Shown here: piece after piece, positions 31,181 through 40,353 of the stretch
How positions within the stretch are numbered: the stretch's first letter is position 1
Layout of the letters: each line of letters begins with the position of its first letter
Origin: Yersinia artesiana
GTDB lineage: Bacteria; Pseudomonadota; Gammaproteobacteria; Enterobacterales; Enterobacteriaceae
Direction: 5' to 3'
DNA: 64,000 bases
Assembly (NCBI RefSeq): GCF_902726545.1
Contig: NZ_CACVAD010000002.1
Span: forward strand, 35,452-99,451
Position numbers and translations under genes: made by a program
The notes under the pieces: model-generated
The model's database searches: none
What the model was told of the DNA's origin: nothing
Seen by the model: only the letters and a program-made list of their open reading frames with translations

Positions 31181-31214
31181 AAGGCCCATGAGTGAATGCT
31201 CATGGGCCTTTTTA
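31181..31214 (+). terminator. Rho-independent terminator after ybfA
   Basis: A perfect 12-bp stem, AAGGCCCATGAG / CTCATGGGCCTT, with 6-nt loop TGAATG is followed by T-rich TTTATT. Confidence 0.85.
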
Positions 31215-31233
31215 TTGATTGATGGAGAATGAA

Positions 31234-31713
31234 ATGCCACAAAGTCATCAGGTAACACCGAGTCTGGAATATTGCCATGCGCGCGATGATCTTGATGCTC
31301 TCTGTGCAGCAGGTATCACCCGAGGCCAATTGATGGCGTTTCATAGCCGCTATAAATTAGTGTTGCTGGCACATTCGCAACCGGAATACCGTGAAATTGG
31401 GCCTTTTATTGCCTCAATGGATAAATGGTCATCACTGATTGAATTTACCGCTGAGTATCGCCAGCGTTTGCTGCAGCTACTCTCTCATTCTCCATCTGTG
31501 GCGAACCATACCAATGTACTCATGCATGTGCAGGGTTATTTCCGTCCTTATCTCACCTCTACTCAGCGTCAGGCGCTAGCGCAACTGATTGACCAATATC
31601 GCTTAGGTGAGTTGCCACTTAGTGCACCGATCGCTCAGATAACTGCTTATATGGTTGAATTTCCCAATGATTATCTGGCCGGGCAGCACTATTTCAATTT
31701 TTACTCAGAGTAA
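31234..31713 (+). CDS. ybgA: YbgA, DUF1722 protein
   Basis: This 159-aa soluble protein has the DUF1722 signature: FHSRYKLVLLAHSQPEYREIG, then HTNVLMHVQGYF, QLIDQYRLGELPL and a C-terminal YLAGQHYFNFY. The biochemical role is not established. It is next to phrB in many bacteria and sometimes fused to DUF523, hinting at DNA repair or thiouracil-related functions. The ATG at 31234 with GGAG 6 nt upstream is preferred over one at 31222. It ends 9 bp before phrB. Confidence 0.85.
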   Translation: MPQSHQVTPSLEYCHARDDLDALCAAGITRGQLMAFHSRYKLVLLAHSQPEYREIGPFIASMDKWSSLIEFTAEYRQRLLQLLSHSPSVANHTNVLMHVQGYFRPYLTSTQRQALAQLIDQYRLGELPLSAPIAQITAYMVEFPNDYLAGQHYFNFYSE

Positions 31714-31722
31714 GGATAAGGC

Positions 31723-33168
31723 ATGGCAACGCATCTGGTCTGGTTTCGAAATGACCTACGTATCACGGATAATTTGGCGCTGCATACAGCGTGTCAGGAC
31801 CCACAAGCGACTGTGATTGCAGTGTTTATTGCCACGCCAGCACAATGGGCGGCGCATGATATGGCTCCACGACAAGCCGCTTTTTTGCTGCAAAACCTGC
31901 AATTGCTACAGGAGGCGCTCACTGCGCGGGCGATCCCGCTGCATTATCATCAGTGTGATGACTTTAACGATTCGATTGTCTGGTTGGATGATTTTTGTCA
32001 GCAGCAGCAAGTGGATGCACTGTTTTATAACCACCAGTATGAGTTGAATGAACGGATGCGCGATGAAGCATTGATGACAAAACTGAGTCATCGTGCGATT
32101 GCCTGTCATGGTTTTCATGACAGTGTGTTATTACCGCCGGGCAGTGTCCTGACGGGTAATAATGAAATGTATAAAGTGTTTACTCCGTTTCGCCGTGCTT
32201 TTATCCAGCGCTTAATGATGAGTGATTGCCGCAGTGTTCCCGCACCGAAAGCTCGCACCACCGCAGCGGTGATCCCCTCGCAGCCCTTGGCTCCGTTCGA
32301 TTACCCGCAACAACCGGTTGATAACTCGCTATTTCCGGCGGGTGAAGAGGCGGCATTACAGCGTTTGCGCAGTTTTTGTCGCGAGGATGTTCAGGATTAT
32401 CAACAGCAACGTGATTTTCCCGCTGTGGCGGGCACCAGTTGCCTGTCACCTTATCTTGCGCTGGGAATACTTTCACCTCGTCAATGTGTTAATCGCCTGC
32501 GTGCAGAATGTCCGGAAGTGTTGGAAAATGTCGATGGCGGGGCTTTTATCTGGCTTAATGAATTGATCTGGCGTGAATTTTATCGCCATTTATTGGTGGC
32601 TTATCCACGGTTATGCCAGCATCATCCCTTTATTGATTGGACTGATGCAGTACTATGGAATCACTCCCCGCAGCAATTAATCGCCTGGCAACAGGGGCGA
32701 ACCGGTTATCCTATTGTCGATGCGGCCATGCGGCAGTTAAATGAAACCGGCTGGATGCATAACCGCCTGCGCATGATCAGCGCCAGTTTTCTGGTTAAAG
32801 ATTTGCTCATCGACTGGCGACAAGGCGAGCGCTATTTTATGTCGCAACTCTTGGACGGTGATTTGGCGGCGAATAATGGCGGCTGGCAGTGGGCAGCATC
32901 AACCGGCACCGATGCCGCACCCTATTTTCGTATTTTCAATCCCACCACGCAGGGTGAGCGCTTTGATAAAGACGGCGTGTTTATTCGCCGCTGGTTGCCT
33001 GAACTGGCGGCGGTGCCAGACAGTGATATCCATCAGCCATGGCGTTGGGCTGAGCGACAACAACAACCATTGGATTACCCACCACCGCTGGTGGACCACA
33101 AGCAAGCCAGATTGGCAACACTCGCGGCAATTGAAGCCGCTAAGCGGGATGGCAGCAAGGATCCCTAA
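31723..33168 (+). CDS. phrB: PhrB, deoxyribodipyrimidine photolyase
   Basis: PhrB uses blue light to split cyclobutane pyrimidine dimers. It has 481 aa: an N-terminal Rossmann antenna domain (HLVWFRNDLRITDN) binding MTHF, then an all-helical FAD domain with the signature TGYPIVDAAMRQLNETGWMHNR and the electron-relay segment DGDLAANNGGWQWAASTGTD. It is co-transcribed with ybgA; a phosphodiesterase gene begins 15 bp after it. Confidence 0.96.
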   Translation: MATHLVWFRNDLRITDNLALHTACQDPQATVIAVFIATPAQWAAHDMAPRQAAFLLQNLQLLQEALTARAIPLHYHQCDDFNDSIVWLDDFCQQQQVDALFYNHQYELNERMRDEALMTKLSHRAIACHGFHDSVLLPPGSVLTGNNEMYKVFTPFRRAFIQRLMMSDCRSVPAPKARTTAAVIPSQPLAPFDYPQQPVDNSLFPAGEEAALQRLRSFCREDVQDYQQQRDFPAVAGTSCLSPYLALGILSPRQCVNRLRAECPEVLENVDGGAFIWLNELIWREFYRHLLVAYPRLCQHHPFIDWTDAVLWNHSPQQLIAWQQGRTGYPIVDAAMRQLNETGWMHNRLRMISASFLVKDLLIDWRQGERYFMSQLLDGDLAANNGGWQWAASTGTDAAPYFRIFNPTTQGERFDKDGVFIRRWLPELAAVPDSDIHQPWRWAERQQQPLDYPPPLVDHKQARLATLAAIEAAKRDGSKDP

Positions 33169-33183
33169 TAACAAGGAGCCTTC

Positions 33184-34239
33184 ATGTTTTTGACCTATAT
33201 TTCGACTCAACCGGCATCGGCAGTCAATAAAACCAGCAGTCATAAGCGCCGTAACCGGTTGTTTAACGCCGGGTTGGTTCTCTCTTTTAGCCTTTATAGC
33301 AGCCTGGCTGCGGCAGGGTTTGAAGTGGTGGCACTTGGCGTGGACGGTGGCGTCAGTGACGGCAACCTGACCTCTTACCTGATACGCGATGATAGCCAGC
33401 CCGTGTATTTGGCGCTGGATGCCGGATCGGTGCTGCCGGGGATAGCCAAAGCATTGGCGAAAGGTAATTTCTCAGATATTACGGATGAAATGGCTGCACC
33501 GTTGACTCGGCAGGGCTACATTTTCCGTCAGCGCATTAACAGCTATTTCATCAGCCATGCCCATCTTGATCATGTCTCTGGGCTGATTATCGGCTCGCCG
33601 GAAGACAGCAAAAAAACTATTTATGCATCAGCTGATACTATCGATGTGCTGAGAAATTACTATTTTAACTGGCGCGTCTGGCCCAATTTTACGGACAGTG
33701 GCAGTGGCACGCGTTTGGGGACTTACCGGTTGCAACTGGTGCGTCCGGCTCAATCATTAAGCCTGGGACTGACTCATTTAACCGGCGAAATGTATCCCTT
33801 AAGTCATGACAAATCACCTTCTTCAATGTTGCTTATCACCAGCAATAATGCGGCTTTCGCCTATTTTGGTGATACAGGTCCGGATGAGATAGAAAAGTCG
33901 AAAAATCTGGACACGATCTGGCGTAAATTGGCAGAAAAGGTCAAACAGCAGCAGTTGAAAGGGATGATTATTGAAGTTTCTTATCCGAACGAAGTGGATG
34001 ATGGCAAGTTGTATGGCCACATGACTCCCAAGTGGTTGCTGAAGGAATTGAAAAATCTTGAGAAATATAGCGGTGAAGGGCAGCCATTAAAGGGCTTACC
34101 GGTGGTCATCAGCCATATCAAACCCTCATTCCAGCAGGGTCAGGATGTGCGGAAACTCATCGCAACTGAACTAGAGCAAGGTAATGATATGGGCGCTAAC
34201 TTTATCCTAATGGATCAAGGTGATAGCCAAAAATTCTAA
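33184..34239 (+). CDS. Class II (PDE1-type) 3',5'-cyclic-nucleotide phosphodiesterase, exported
   Basis: This 351-aa protein has the PDEase_II metallo-beta-lactamase-like fold. The metal motif HAHLDH spans His125-His130, and a later FAYFGDTG (about Asp238) and ISHIKPSF match the family of Vibrio fischeri CpdP and yeast PDE1. A hydrophobic stretch at residues 28-44 (AGLVLSFSLYSSLAAA) after a long basic N-region looks like a signal peptide, so periplasmic location is inferred. It is unrelated to the Icc/CpdA phosphodiesterase. It follows phrB by 15 bp with AAGGAG before the ATG. It would degrade extracytoplasmic cAMP; the activity is inferred from family. Confidence 0.85.
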   Translation: MFLTYISTQPASAVNKTSSHKRRNRLFNAGLVLSFSLYSSLAAAGFEVVALGVDGGVSDGNLTSYLIRDDSQPVYLALDAGSVLPGIAKALAKGNFSDITDEMAAPLTRQGYIFRQRINSYFISHAHLDHVSGLIIGSPEDSKKTIYASADTIDVLRNYYFNWRVWPNFTDSGSGTRLGTYRLQLVRPAQSLSLGLTHLTGEMYPLSHDKSPSSMLLITSNNAAFAYFGDTGPDEIEKSKNLDTIWRKLAEKVKQQQLKGMIIEVSYPNEVDDGKLYGHMTPKWLLKELKNLEKYSGEGQPLKGLPVVISHIKPSFQQGQDVRKLIATELEQGNDMGANFILMDQGDSQKF

Positions 34240-34296
34240 TTATCGTTTATTTTGCTAAAATGAGCTTAACGCACACTAAATAGTGAGACTGACAAA

Positions 34297-35040
34297 ATGC
34301 GCAATACCGTACTGGAAGCTCTACTCAATAAGCAACTTGACACTACGGCTTTTCAGGATTATGCACCTAATGGCTTGCAGGTTGAGGGGCGTGAGGAGGT
34401 CCGGCGCATAGTGACTGGCGTCACCGCCAGTCAGGCATTGCTGGATGCGGCGGTTGGGCAACAGGCCGATGCTATCTTGGTGCATCACGGCTATTTCTGG
34501 AAAAATGAACCGGTAGCTGTGCGGGGAATGAAACGTAACCGGCTGAAAACGTTACTGACCAACGATATCAATCTGTATGGCTACCATTTGCCGTTAGATG
34601 CGCATCCAGAATTGGGTAATAACGCGCAATTGGCGAAGTTACTGGGGATTCGGGTGCTGGGGGAAATTGAATCCCTATTACCCTATGGTGAATTTGATAC
34701 GCCATTAAACGCAGTCATTTTACGTGAACGGCTGGAAAAGCTACTGGAACGCCCGGTGTTACATTGTGGTGATCGCGCACCAGCGGATGTGCGCCGTATT
34801 GCCTGGTGTACCGGGGGCGGGCAAGGATATATTCAGCAAGCGGCTGAATTTGGTGTTGATGCATTCATCACTGGCGAGGTTTCTGAGCAGACAATTCATA
34901 TTGCCCGTGAGATGGGGGTGAATTTTTATGCGGCAGGGCACCATGCCACGGAGCGTTATGGTATTAAAGCATTGGGTGAGTGGCTCGCGAACCATCATCA
35001 GCTTGACGTTATCTTTATCGATATCCCTAATCCAGCCTGA
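34297..35040 (+). CDS. ybgI: YbgI, Nif3-family metal-binding protein
   Basis: The 247-aa protein has the dinuclear metal motifs of the Nif3/DUF34 family: HHGYFW (about His63-64), HLPLDAHP and the C-terminal GHHATERYG. E. coli YbgI forms a hexameric toroid; the reaction is unsettled and the name GTP cyclohydrolase 1 type 2 homologue is only by similarity. In E. coli it lies directly before ybgJKL (pxpBCA), and that order is kept here, but with a 418-bp gap. Confidence 0.93.
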   Translation: MRNTVLEALLNKQLDTTAFQDYAPNGLQVEGREEVRRIVTGVTASQALLDAAVGQQADAILVHHGYFWKNEPVAVRGMKRNRLKTLLTNDINLYGYHLPLDAHPELGNNAQLAKLLGIRVLGEIESLLPYGEFDTPLNAVILRERLEKLLERPVLHCGDRAPADVRRIAWCTGGGQGYIQQAAEFGVDAFITGEVSEQTIHIAREMGVNFYAAGHHATERYGIKALGEWLANHHQLDVIFIDIPNPA

Positions 35041-35458
35041 CCCAATGTGACATTATGCACCGGTAATCAGTATCGGTGCATAACCTGCCGCTGATTTTTC
35101 CTCGTTAAAGCATCATTAAACCATACGTAAAACAAGGTCTTGTTCTTCTGCCGGCTATTTAAAATCATCATCTGGCCGTGGATGGGGGATAAAACGGTGG
35201 TTTTTAAGAATATCTTCTCGCTCTACTCTGATTCTAAATAAGAAAAAATCGTATCTATCCTCCTGTTATAGTGAAAAAACTATAAAAAGAAGTATTTGTA
35301 GGGATTAATATTGGCCTTTTCATCAGGTTTAGTGATTGCTCACAGCTATTAGATAATTCAGTTCTATTGACAGCGGCCAGACGCTAACGCATAAATATAA
35401 ACTTATAACGAGTATTTATATAAAAAATGAAAGCTAGAAATTAATCAGGGGGACGGGA
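35041..35458. other. Non-coding region between ybgI and pxpB
   Basis: A perfect 9-bp inverted repeat, TATGCACCG / CGGTGCATA (35054-35062 / 35074-35082), may end ybgI transcription but has no T run. A short palindrome, TATAGT-N6-ACTATA, lies at 35267-35284 in the likely pxp promoter region. The rest is AT-rich with no gene seen. Confidence 0.55.
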
Positions 35459-36115
35459 GTGCAACGAGCGCGATGCTATTTACTGGGAGAAAGTGCGGTG
35501 GTTCTGGAGCTGGAGCCGCCGGTTACATTAGCAAGTCAGCAACGGATTTGGGGGTTAGCTGATCGTCTGATTCATCATCCCGATGTACTTGAAGCCATCC
35601 CCGGAATGAATAACCTGACGCTATTGCTGACAGATCCACACCATACCGCATTGGATGCTATCGAACGGCTGCAACGTTGGTGGGAAGAGAGTGAGTCATT
35701 AGTACCTGAATCGCGCGATGTCACCATTCCGGTGATTTATGGCGGTGAAGCCGGGCCAGATTTGGCAGAGGTGGCGCGTCATACCGGTATGACTGAACGT
35801 CAGGTGGTTGAGTGTCACGCAGGGGTGAGTTATATCGTCTATTTCCTTGGCTTCCAGCCGGGTTTTTCCTATCTGGGGGGCATGCCGGAGCAACTGGCAA
35901 CACCACGACGCGCGGAGCCACGTCTGGTTGTGCCCGCCGGTTCTGTCGGGATTGGGGGCAGCCAAACCGGTATCTATCCGCTGGCAACGCCGGGTGGCTG
36001 GCAATTGATTGGCCGCACATCACTGGCATTGTTTAATCCATTAGAGATGCCGCCAACCTTGTTGCGTCCTGGTGATAATGTGCGCTTCTTGCCTTTAAAG
36101 GAGGGCGTATGCTGA
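35459..36115 (+). CDS. pxpB: PxpB (YbgJ), 5-oxoprolinase subunit B
   Basis: This 218-aa KipI-like subunit belongs to the ATP-dependent 5-oxoprolinase PxpABC, which opens 5-oxoproline (pyroglutamate) to glutamate. Signature segments are [20 protein letters not shown], then [28 protein letters not shown]. The start is a GTG (35459) after a very G-rich CAGGGGGACGGGA. It overlaps pxpC by 7 bp. It is the first gene of a six-gene rightward cluster ending in pcp. Confidence 0.94.
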   Translation: MQRARCYLLGESAVVLELEPPVTLASQQRIWGLADRLIHHPDVLEAIPGMNNLTLLLTDPHHTALDAIERLQRWWEESESLVPESRDVTIPVIYGGEAGPDLAEVARHTGMTERQVVECHAGVSYIVYFLGFQPGFSYLGGMPEQLATPRRAEPRLVVPAGSVGIGGSQTGIYPLATPGGWQLIGRTSLALFNPLEMPPTLLRPGDNVRFLPLKEGVC

Positions 36116-37059
36116 AGATTATTCGTTCAGGGATTTATACCACGGTGCAAGACAGTGGCCGTGGCGGTTTTCGTCGCTTAGGCATTAGTCAGGGCGGGGC
36201 TCTCGATTTACCGGCGCTGAGTATGGCGAATATGCTGGTGGGCAATGAGGCGGGTGCCGCTGGGCTAGAAATTACATTGGGCCAATTTACTGCCGAGTTT
36301 ACCCGACCGGGCTGGATTGCAGTAACGGGCGCGGGTTGTGAAGCCATGTTGGGTGATCAATTGCTCTGGACGGGATGGCGTTATCCGGTCAAGCCGGGCC
36401 AGCAGTTAAAACTCAGTGTGCCACATCATGGTATGCGCAGTTATCTGGCAATTTCTGGCGGTATTGATGTGCCGGAAATGCTGGGGTCACGCAGCACAGA
36501 TTTAAAAGCAGGCTTTGGTGGTTATCAGGGGCGGCTTATTAAAGAGGGTGACTGCTTGCCATTGGGTAAACCGACACGTTTACCGCGTGAATCTGTTGGT
36601 GTTAAACAACTGCTATTTGGTAACCGCGTGCGTGCCGTACCGGGGCCGGAATATCATGAATTTGACCCTGTTTCACAGGGCGCTTTTTGGCGTGAAGCCT
36701 GGCAACTCAGCCCGCAAAGTAACCGGATGGGGTATCGCCTGACCGGGCGCGGATTAACGCGCACCACTTCTCGCGAGATGCTATCCCACGGCTTATTGCC
36801 CGGAGTGGTGCAAGTGCCGCATAACGGCCAGCCCATTGTGCTGATGGCAGACGCACAAACTACTGGCGGTTACCCGCGAATTGCCTGCGTGATTGAAGCT
36901 GATCTCTACCATTTGGCGCAACTTCGCCTCGGAGAATCGGTGCATTTTGTGCCCTGTACTGTAGAAGAAGCACTTCGTGCCAAGTCAGAACAACAACATT
37001 TCTTGCAGCAGATTGAATGGGGCTTACAGTCAGGATTCGATACTGTGGAGGCCACATGA
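36109..37059 (+). CDS. pxpC: PxpC (YbgK), 5-oxoprolinase subunit C
   Basis: This 316-aa KipA-like subunit resembles the allophanate-hydrolase subunit 2 domain. The early segment [23 protein letters not shown] and the late [15 protein letters not shown] are diagnostic. It pairs with PxpB to form the complex that phosphorylates or activates 5-oxoproline. It overlaps pxpB by 7 bp and pxpA by 4 bp (ATGA), pointing to tight translational coupling. Confidence 0.95.
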   Translation: MLKIIRSGIYTTVQDSGRGGFRRLGISQGGALDLPALSMANMLVGNEAGAAGLEITLGQFTAEFTRPGWIAVTGAGCEAMLGDQLLWTGWRYPVKPGQQLKLSVPHHGMRSYLAISGGIDVPEMLGSRSTDLKAGFGGYQGRLIKEGDCLPLGKPTRLPRESVGVKQLLFGNRVRAVPGPEYHEFDPVSQGAFWREAWQLSPQSNRMGYRLTGRGLTRTTSREMLSHGLLPGVVQVPHNGQPIVLMADAQTTGGYPRIACVIEADLYHLAQLRLGESVHFVPCTVEEALRAKSEQQHFLQQIEWGLQSGFDTVEAT

Positions 37060-37793
37060 AGGTTGATTTAAACGCAGATTTAGGTGAAGGCTGTGCTAAT
37101 GACCAGGCGCTGCTGCAATTGGTCAGTTCAGCTAATATTGCTTGTGGTTTTCATGCCGGTGACGCGCAAACCATGCGCCAGTCGGTGCGCTGGGCCATTG
37201 AGTATGGCGTGGCGATTGGCGCACACCCGAGCTTTCCGGATCGCGAAAACTTTGGCCGCACGGCCATGCAGTTACCCCCTGAGACAGTCTACGCCCAAGT
37301 GGTTTACCAACTCGGTGCGCTAGCCGCCATCGTGAAAGCCGAAGGGGGAATCATGCAGCATGTGAAACCTCACGGCATGTTGTACAACCAGGCGGCACTC
37401 GACCCGCTGCTGGCTGATGCTATCGCTCAAGCGGTCAAGGCTGTCGACCCGACATTACGGTTGGTGGGGTTGGCGGGAAGCGAATTGATTCGTGCGGGTG
37501 AACGGGCGGGTTTGGTGACGCGTCAGGAAGTGTTTGCCGATCGCCGTTATCAATCCGATGGCACGCTGGTACCGCGTAGTCAGCCCGATGCGTTAATTGA
37601 AAGTGACGACTTGGCTTTGTCACAAACCTTAGCCATGGTGCAACGTCATCAGGTGCAGGCGCGTGATGGCAGTTGGGTGCCAGTGCAGGCGGACACGGTT
37701 TGTGTGCATGGTGATGGTGCGCATGCTTTGAATTTTGCCCGCCGTTTACGTGACAGTTTTCAGCAGGAAAATATCATCGTCACCGCGCAATAA
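37056..37793 (+). CDS. pxpA: PxpA (YbgL), 5-oxoprolinase subunit A
   Basis: This 245-aa LamB/YcsF-family TIM-barrel subunit is required for 5-oxoproline hydrolysis. Hallmarks are [19 protein letters not shown], the IACGFHAGD motif, [14 protein letters not shown] and the C-terminal [10 protein letters not shown]. The frame extends further upstream, but the ATG at 37056 overlaps the pxpC stop (ATGA), follows GTGGAGG and gives the family N-terminus. Confidence 0.95.
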   Translation: MKVDLNADLGEGCANDQALLQLVSSANIACGFHAGDAQTMRQSVRWAIEYGVAIGAHPSFPDRENFGRTAMQLPPETVYAQVVYQLGALAAIVKAEGGIMQHVKPHGMLYNQAALDPLLADAIAQAVKAVDPTLRLVGLAGSELIRAGERAGLVTRQEVFADRRYQSDGTLVPRSQPDALIESDDLALSQTLAMVQRHQVQARDGSWVPVQADTVCVHGDGAHALNFARRLRDSFQQENIIVTAQ

Positions 37794-37884
37794 CTGGGTA
37801 GTAAAAACCATAACCGCCTGGCCCGGGTGGAATAGCATCATAAGTTAGATACTAATAAACCTATTTTAGGACAGGAGAAGCACC

Positions 37885-38616
37885 TTGGAACAAACGGTAA
37901 ACCTTTGGCCGCTGATTGGGATCGCGGCGATTGTAATAGGATTTTTACTGCGCATAAACGCAGTTTTGGTGGTGATTAGCGCCGGGATCATCACAGGTGT
38001 GGCGGCACTGATGCCAATAGCCACTATTTTAGAAAAACTGGGTGAGGGCTTTTTGAACACCCGTAATTTGCCCTTGATTCTGTTACTGCCACTGGCGGTT
38101 ATTGGCTTACTTGAACGCCATGGTTTGAAAGAACGGGCGCAGGCGTGGATTTCGCAAATTAAAAGTGCCACTTCTGGCCGCTTATTGATCGTGTATCTGT
38201 TTGTTCGTGAAGCCACCGCAGCACTGGGGTTAACCAGCCTTGGTGGTCATGCGCAGATGGTTCGGCCGCTATTGGCCCCGATGGCTGAAGGTGCGGCAAA
38301 GACGCGTTATGGTGAGTTGCCGGAGAAAGTGCGTTATCGCCTGCGCGCCATGTCAGCGGCAACCGATAACGTTGGCCTGTTCTTTGGTGAAGATATTTTT
38401 GTCGCTTTTGGTGCCATCATTTTTATGCATAACTTTATGTTGGAGTCCGGTGGTATCCAAACCGAGCCGCTGCATATTGCGTTGTGGGGGATTCCGACGG
38501 CTATCTGTGCCTTCCTTATCCATGCCTATCGTTTGCAACGTTTAGATAAACATCTCGCCGCTGAATTAACCGCGCTGAATCAGTCTGCCCTGGCAACTAA
38601 GGGAGACGCCAAATGA
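37885..38616 (+). CDS. DUF969 membrane protein, putative 5-oxoproline transporter subunit
   Basis: This 243-aa integral membrane protein has about six hydrophobic helices and conserved charged loops (LLERHGLKERAQAWI, FVREATAALGLTSLGGHAQMVRPLL, SAATDNVGLFFGEDIF). It starts at TTG (37885) with AGGAG 7 nt upstream. It matches DUF969, which always pairs with DUF979. No transport assay is known to me. Its position between the 5-oxoprolinase subunits and pyrrolidone carboxyl peptidase suggests 5-oxoproline or pyroglutamyl-peptide transport. The stop overlaps the next gene's ATG (ATGA). Confidence 0.88.
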   Translation: MEQTVNLWPLIGIAAIVIGFLLRINAVLVVISAGIITGVAALMPIATILEKLGEGFLNTRNLPLILLLPLAVIGLLERHGLKERAQAWISQIKSATSGRLLIVYLFVREATAALGLTSLGGHAQMVRPLLAPMAEGAAKTRYGELPEKVRYRLRAMSAATDNVGLFFGEDIFVAFGAIIFMHNFMLESGGIQTEPLHIALWGIPTAICAFLIHAYRLQRLDKHLAAELTALNQSALATKGDAK

Positions 38617-39632
38617 TTTTCCAACAACAATATCTATATTGGCTGGCTGGCGCAGTATTACTGATAGTTGCCGTCATGTCATTTCGCGATAAAGCTAACC
38701 CGCGCCGTATCACCACCGGGCTGTTTTGGGGGTTGTATGGGCTGATTTTCCTGGTGGGAGATTGGACTTACCGCCTGGCAAACACCCTGGCGGGTGAGGG
38801 GCCAGATGAAAAGCGGGTCCTGAATATTACTGTCGGCGTGGTGGTGGTTATCATGGCGCTAATTGCCGGTTTTGGCGGGGTAAAACTGGGTAGCTATCAC
38901 CAGCGCACCGAGCAAGAACGTGAAATGAGCGCCAGGCGCCTCGGTAACCGGTTATTCCTGCCGGCACTGACCATTCCGGTTGTCACTGTTATCGGCGTGC
39001 TACTGTTTAATAATATTCCAGCTCTGGATCTGTGGTTATTTGGTGCGGGTAACCATGCCACTTTGGTGACGTTATTCTCGATGACAGTCGGTTGTGTCCT
39101 CGGCTTGCTGATTGCGGTACTTATGACCCGTGAAACTGCCGCTCAGCCGGTGCAGGAAGCACGGCGTTTATTGGATTCTATCGGCTGGGCATTTATCTTG
39201 CCGCAGATTCTGGCGACACTTGGTCTGTTGTTTACCACGGCGGGTGTCGGGACGGCGATTGCCCATCTGACGCAGGAATATCTGGCGGTAGATCATCGCT
39301 TTATTGCCGTGGCAGTCTATGCTATTGGCATGGCGGTACTCACCATGATTATGGGGAATGCCTTTGCAGCTTTCCCTATTGTCACTGCTGGTATTGGTAT
39401 CCCTATTTTAGTGTTGCAGCATGGCGGTAACCCGGCAGTGATGGCCGCTATCGGCATGTTCTCTGGTTACTGCGGCACCCTGATGACCCCAATGGCTGCC
39501 AACTTTAACATTGTTCCTGCTGCATTATTGGAGCTGCCGGATAAAAATGCGGTGATCAAAGCTCAGATCCCAACTGGGGTCACTCTTCTGATTGTTAACG
39601 TATTTTTACTGTATTTCCTGATGTTCCTCTAG
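38613..39632 (+). CDS. DUF979 membrane protein, putative 5-oxoproline transporter subunit
   Basis: This 339-aa membrane protein has about nine or ten hydrophobic helices. Conserved stretches include [20 protein letters not shown] and [34 protein letters not shown], reminiscent of ion-transporter-superfamily carriers with re-entrant loops. It overlaps DUF969 by 4 bp and ends 8 bp before pcp. The partner genes imply a two-polypeptide carrier; the substrate assignment is inference from context. Confidence 0.88.
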   Translation: MIFQQQYLYWLAGAVLLIVAVMSFRDKANPRRITTGLFWGLYGLIFLVGDWTYRLANTLAGEGPDEKRVLNITVGVVVVIMALIAGFGGVKLGSYHQRTEQEREMSARRLGNRLFLPALTIPVVTVIGVLLFNNIPALDLWLFGAGNHATLVTLFSMTVGCVLGLLIAVLMTRETAAQPVQEARRLLDSIGWAFILPQILATLGLLFTTAGVGTAIAHLTQEYLAVDHRFIAVAVYAIGMAVLTMIMGNAFAAFPIVTAGIGIPILVLQHGGNPAVMAAIGMFSGYCGTLMTPMAANFNIVPAALLELPDKNAVIKAQIPTGVTLLIVNVFLLYFLMFL

Positions 39633-39640
39633 GAGAGGCG

Positions 39641-40288
39641 ATGAGACGAGTATTAATTACCGGGTTTGAGCCATTTGGTGGCGAAGCTGTGAATCCTTCT
39701 TGGGAAGTGGTTAGTCAACTGAATGATTTAATGTTGGGTGGCGTCAGAGTGGTCGCGCGTCAGTTGCCATGCGCTTTTGGTGAGGCACTAACCGTACTCA
39801 ATGCTGCAATAGATGATATTCAGCCCGTATTGGTGTTGGCCGTTGGTCAGGCTGGTGGGCGCGCTGATATCACCATCGAGCGGGTTGCGATTAATATTGA
39901 TGATGCCCGCATTGCGGATAATCTTGGCAAACAGCCGGTCGACCAGCCGATAGTTGAAAATGGCCCAGCGGCTTATTTTACCCGTTTACCGATCAAAGCC
40001 ATGGTGCAGGGGATTCGTGACGCAGGTATTCCGGCCTCGGTGTCCCAGACTGCTGGCACCTATGTCTGTAACCACGTCATGTATGGGTTATTGCATCGAC
40101 TGAATCAGACGAATAATGAGATTAAGGGCGGTTTTATTCATATCCCTTATTTACCTGAGCAGGCGGTCAATCATCCTGGTGCGCCAAGTATGTCAGCACA
40201 ATCGGTAGTGATAGCGCTGGAGTTGGCTATTTCTATTGCATTACAGGTTGATCATGATTTGCATATTGCAGGTGGCGCAATCCACTGA
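39641..40288 (+). CDS. pcp: Pcp, pyrrolidone-carboxylate peptidase
   Basis: Pcp removes N-terminal pyroglutamate from peptides. It has 215 aa and is a cysteine peptidase of family C15. The catalytic triad is visible as Glu80 ([10 protein letters not shown]), Cys143 ([11 protein letters not shown]) and His167 ([11 protein letters not shown]). It has no signal peptide, so it is cytoplasmic. AGGAGAGGCG precedes the ATG. It is the last gene of the pyroglutamate cluster; E. coli lacks pcp at this site. Confidence 0.95.
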   Translation: MRRVLITGFEPFGGEAVNPSWEVVSQLNDLMLGGVRVVARQLPCAFGEALTVLNAAIDDIQPVLVLAVGQAGGRADITIERVAINIDDARIADNLGKQPVDQPIVENGPAAYFTRLPIKAMVQGIRDAGIPASVSQTAGTYVCNHVMYGLLHRLNQTNNEIKGGFIHIPYLPEQAVNHPGAPSMSAQSVVIALELAISIALQVDHDLHIAGGAIH

Positions 40289-40297
40289 TTCCACTAT

Positions 40298-40330
40298 AAA
40301 AAACGCCACCGTCTAAGGTGGCGTTTCTTG
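40298..40330. terminator. Bidirectional terminator between pcp and gltA
   Basis: A perfect 10-bp stem, AAACGCCACC / GGTGGCGTTT, has a 6-nt loop. An A run on the left gives a U tract to leftward gltA transcripts, and TTTC on the right serves pcp. Confidence 0.85.
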
Positions 40331-40353
40331 ATTAAACAGACAAGTAAATCTGC

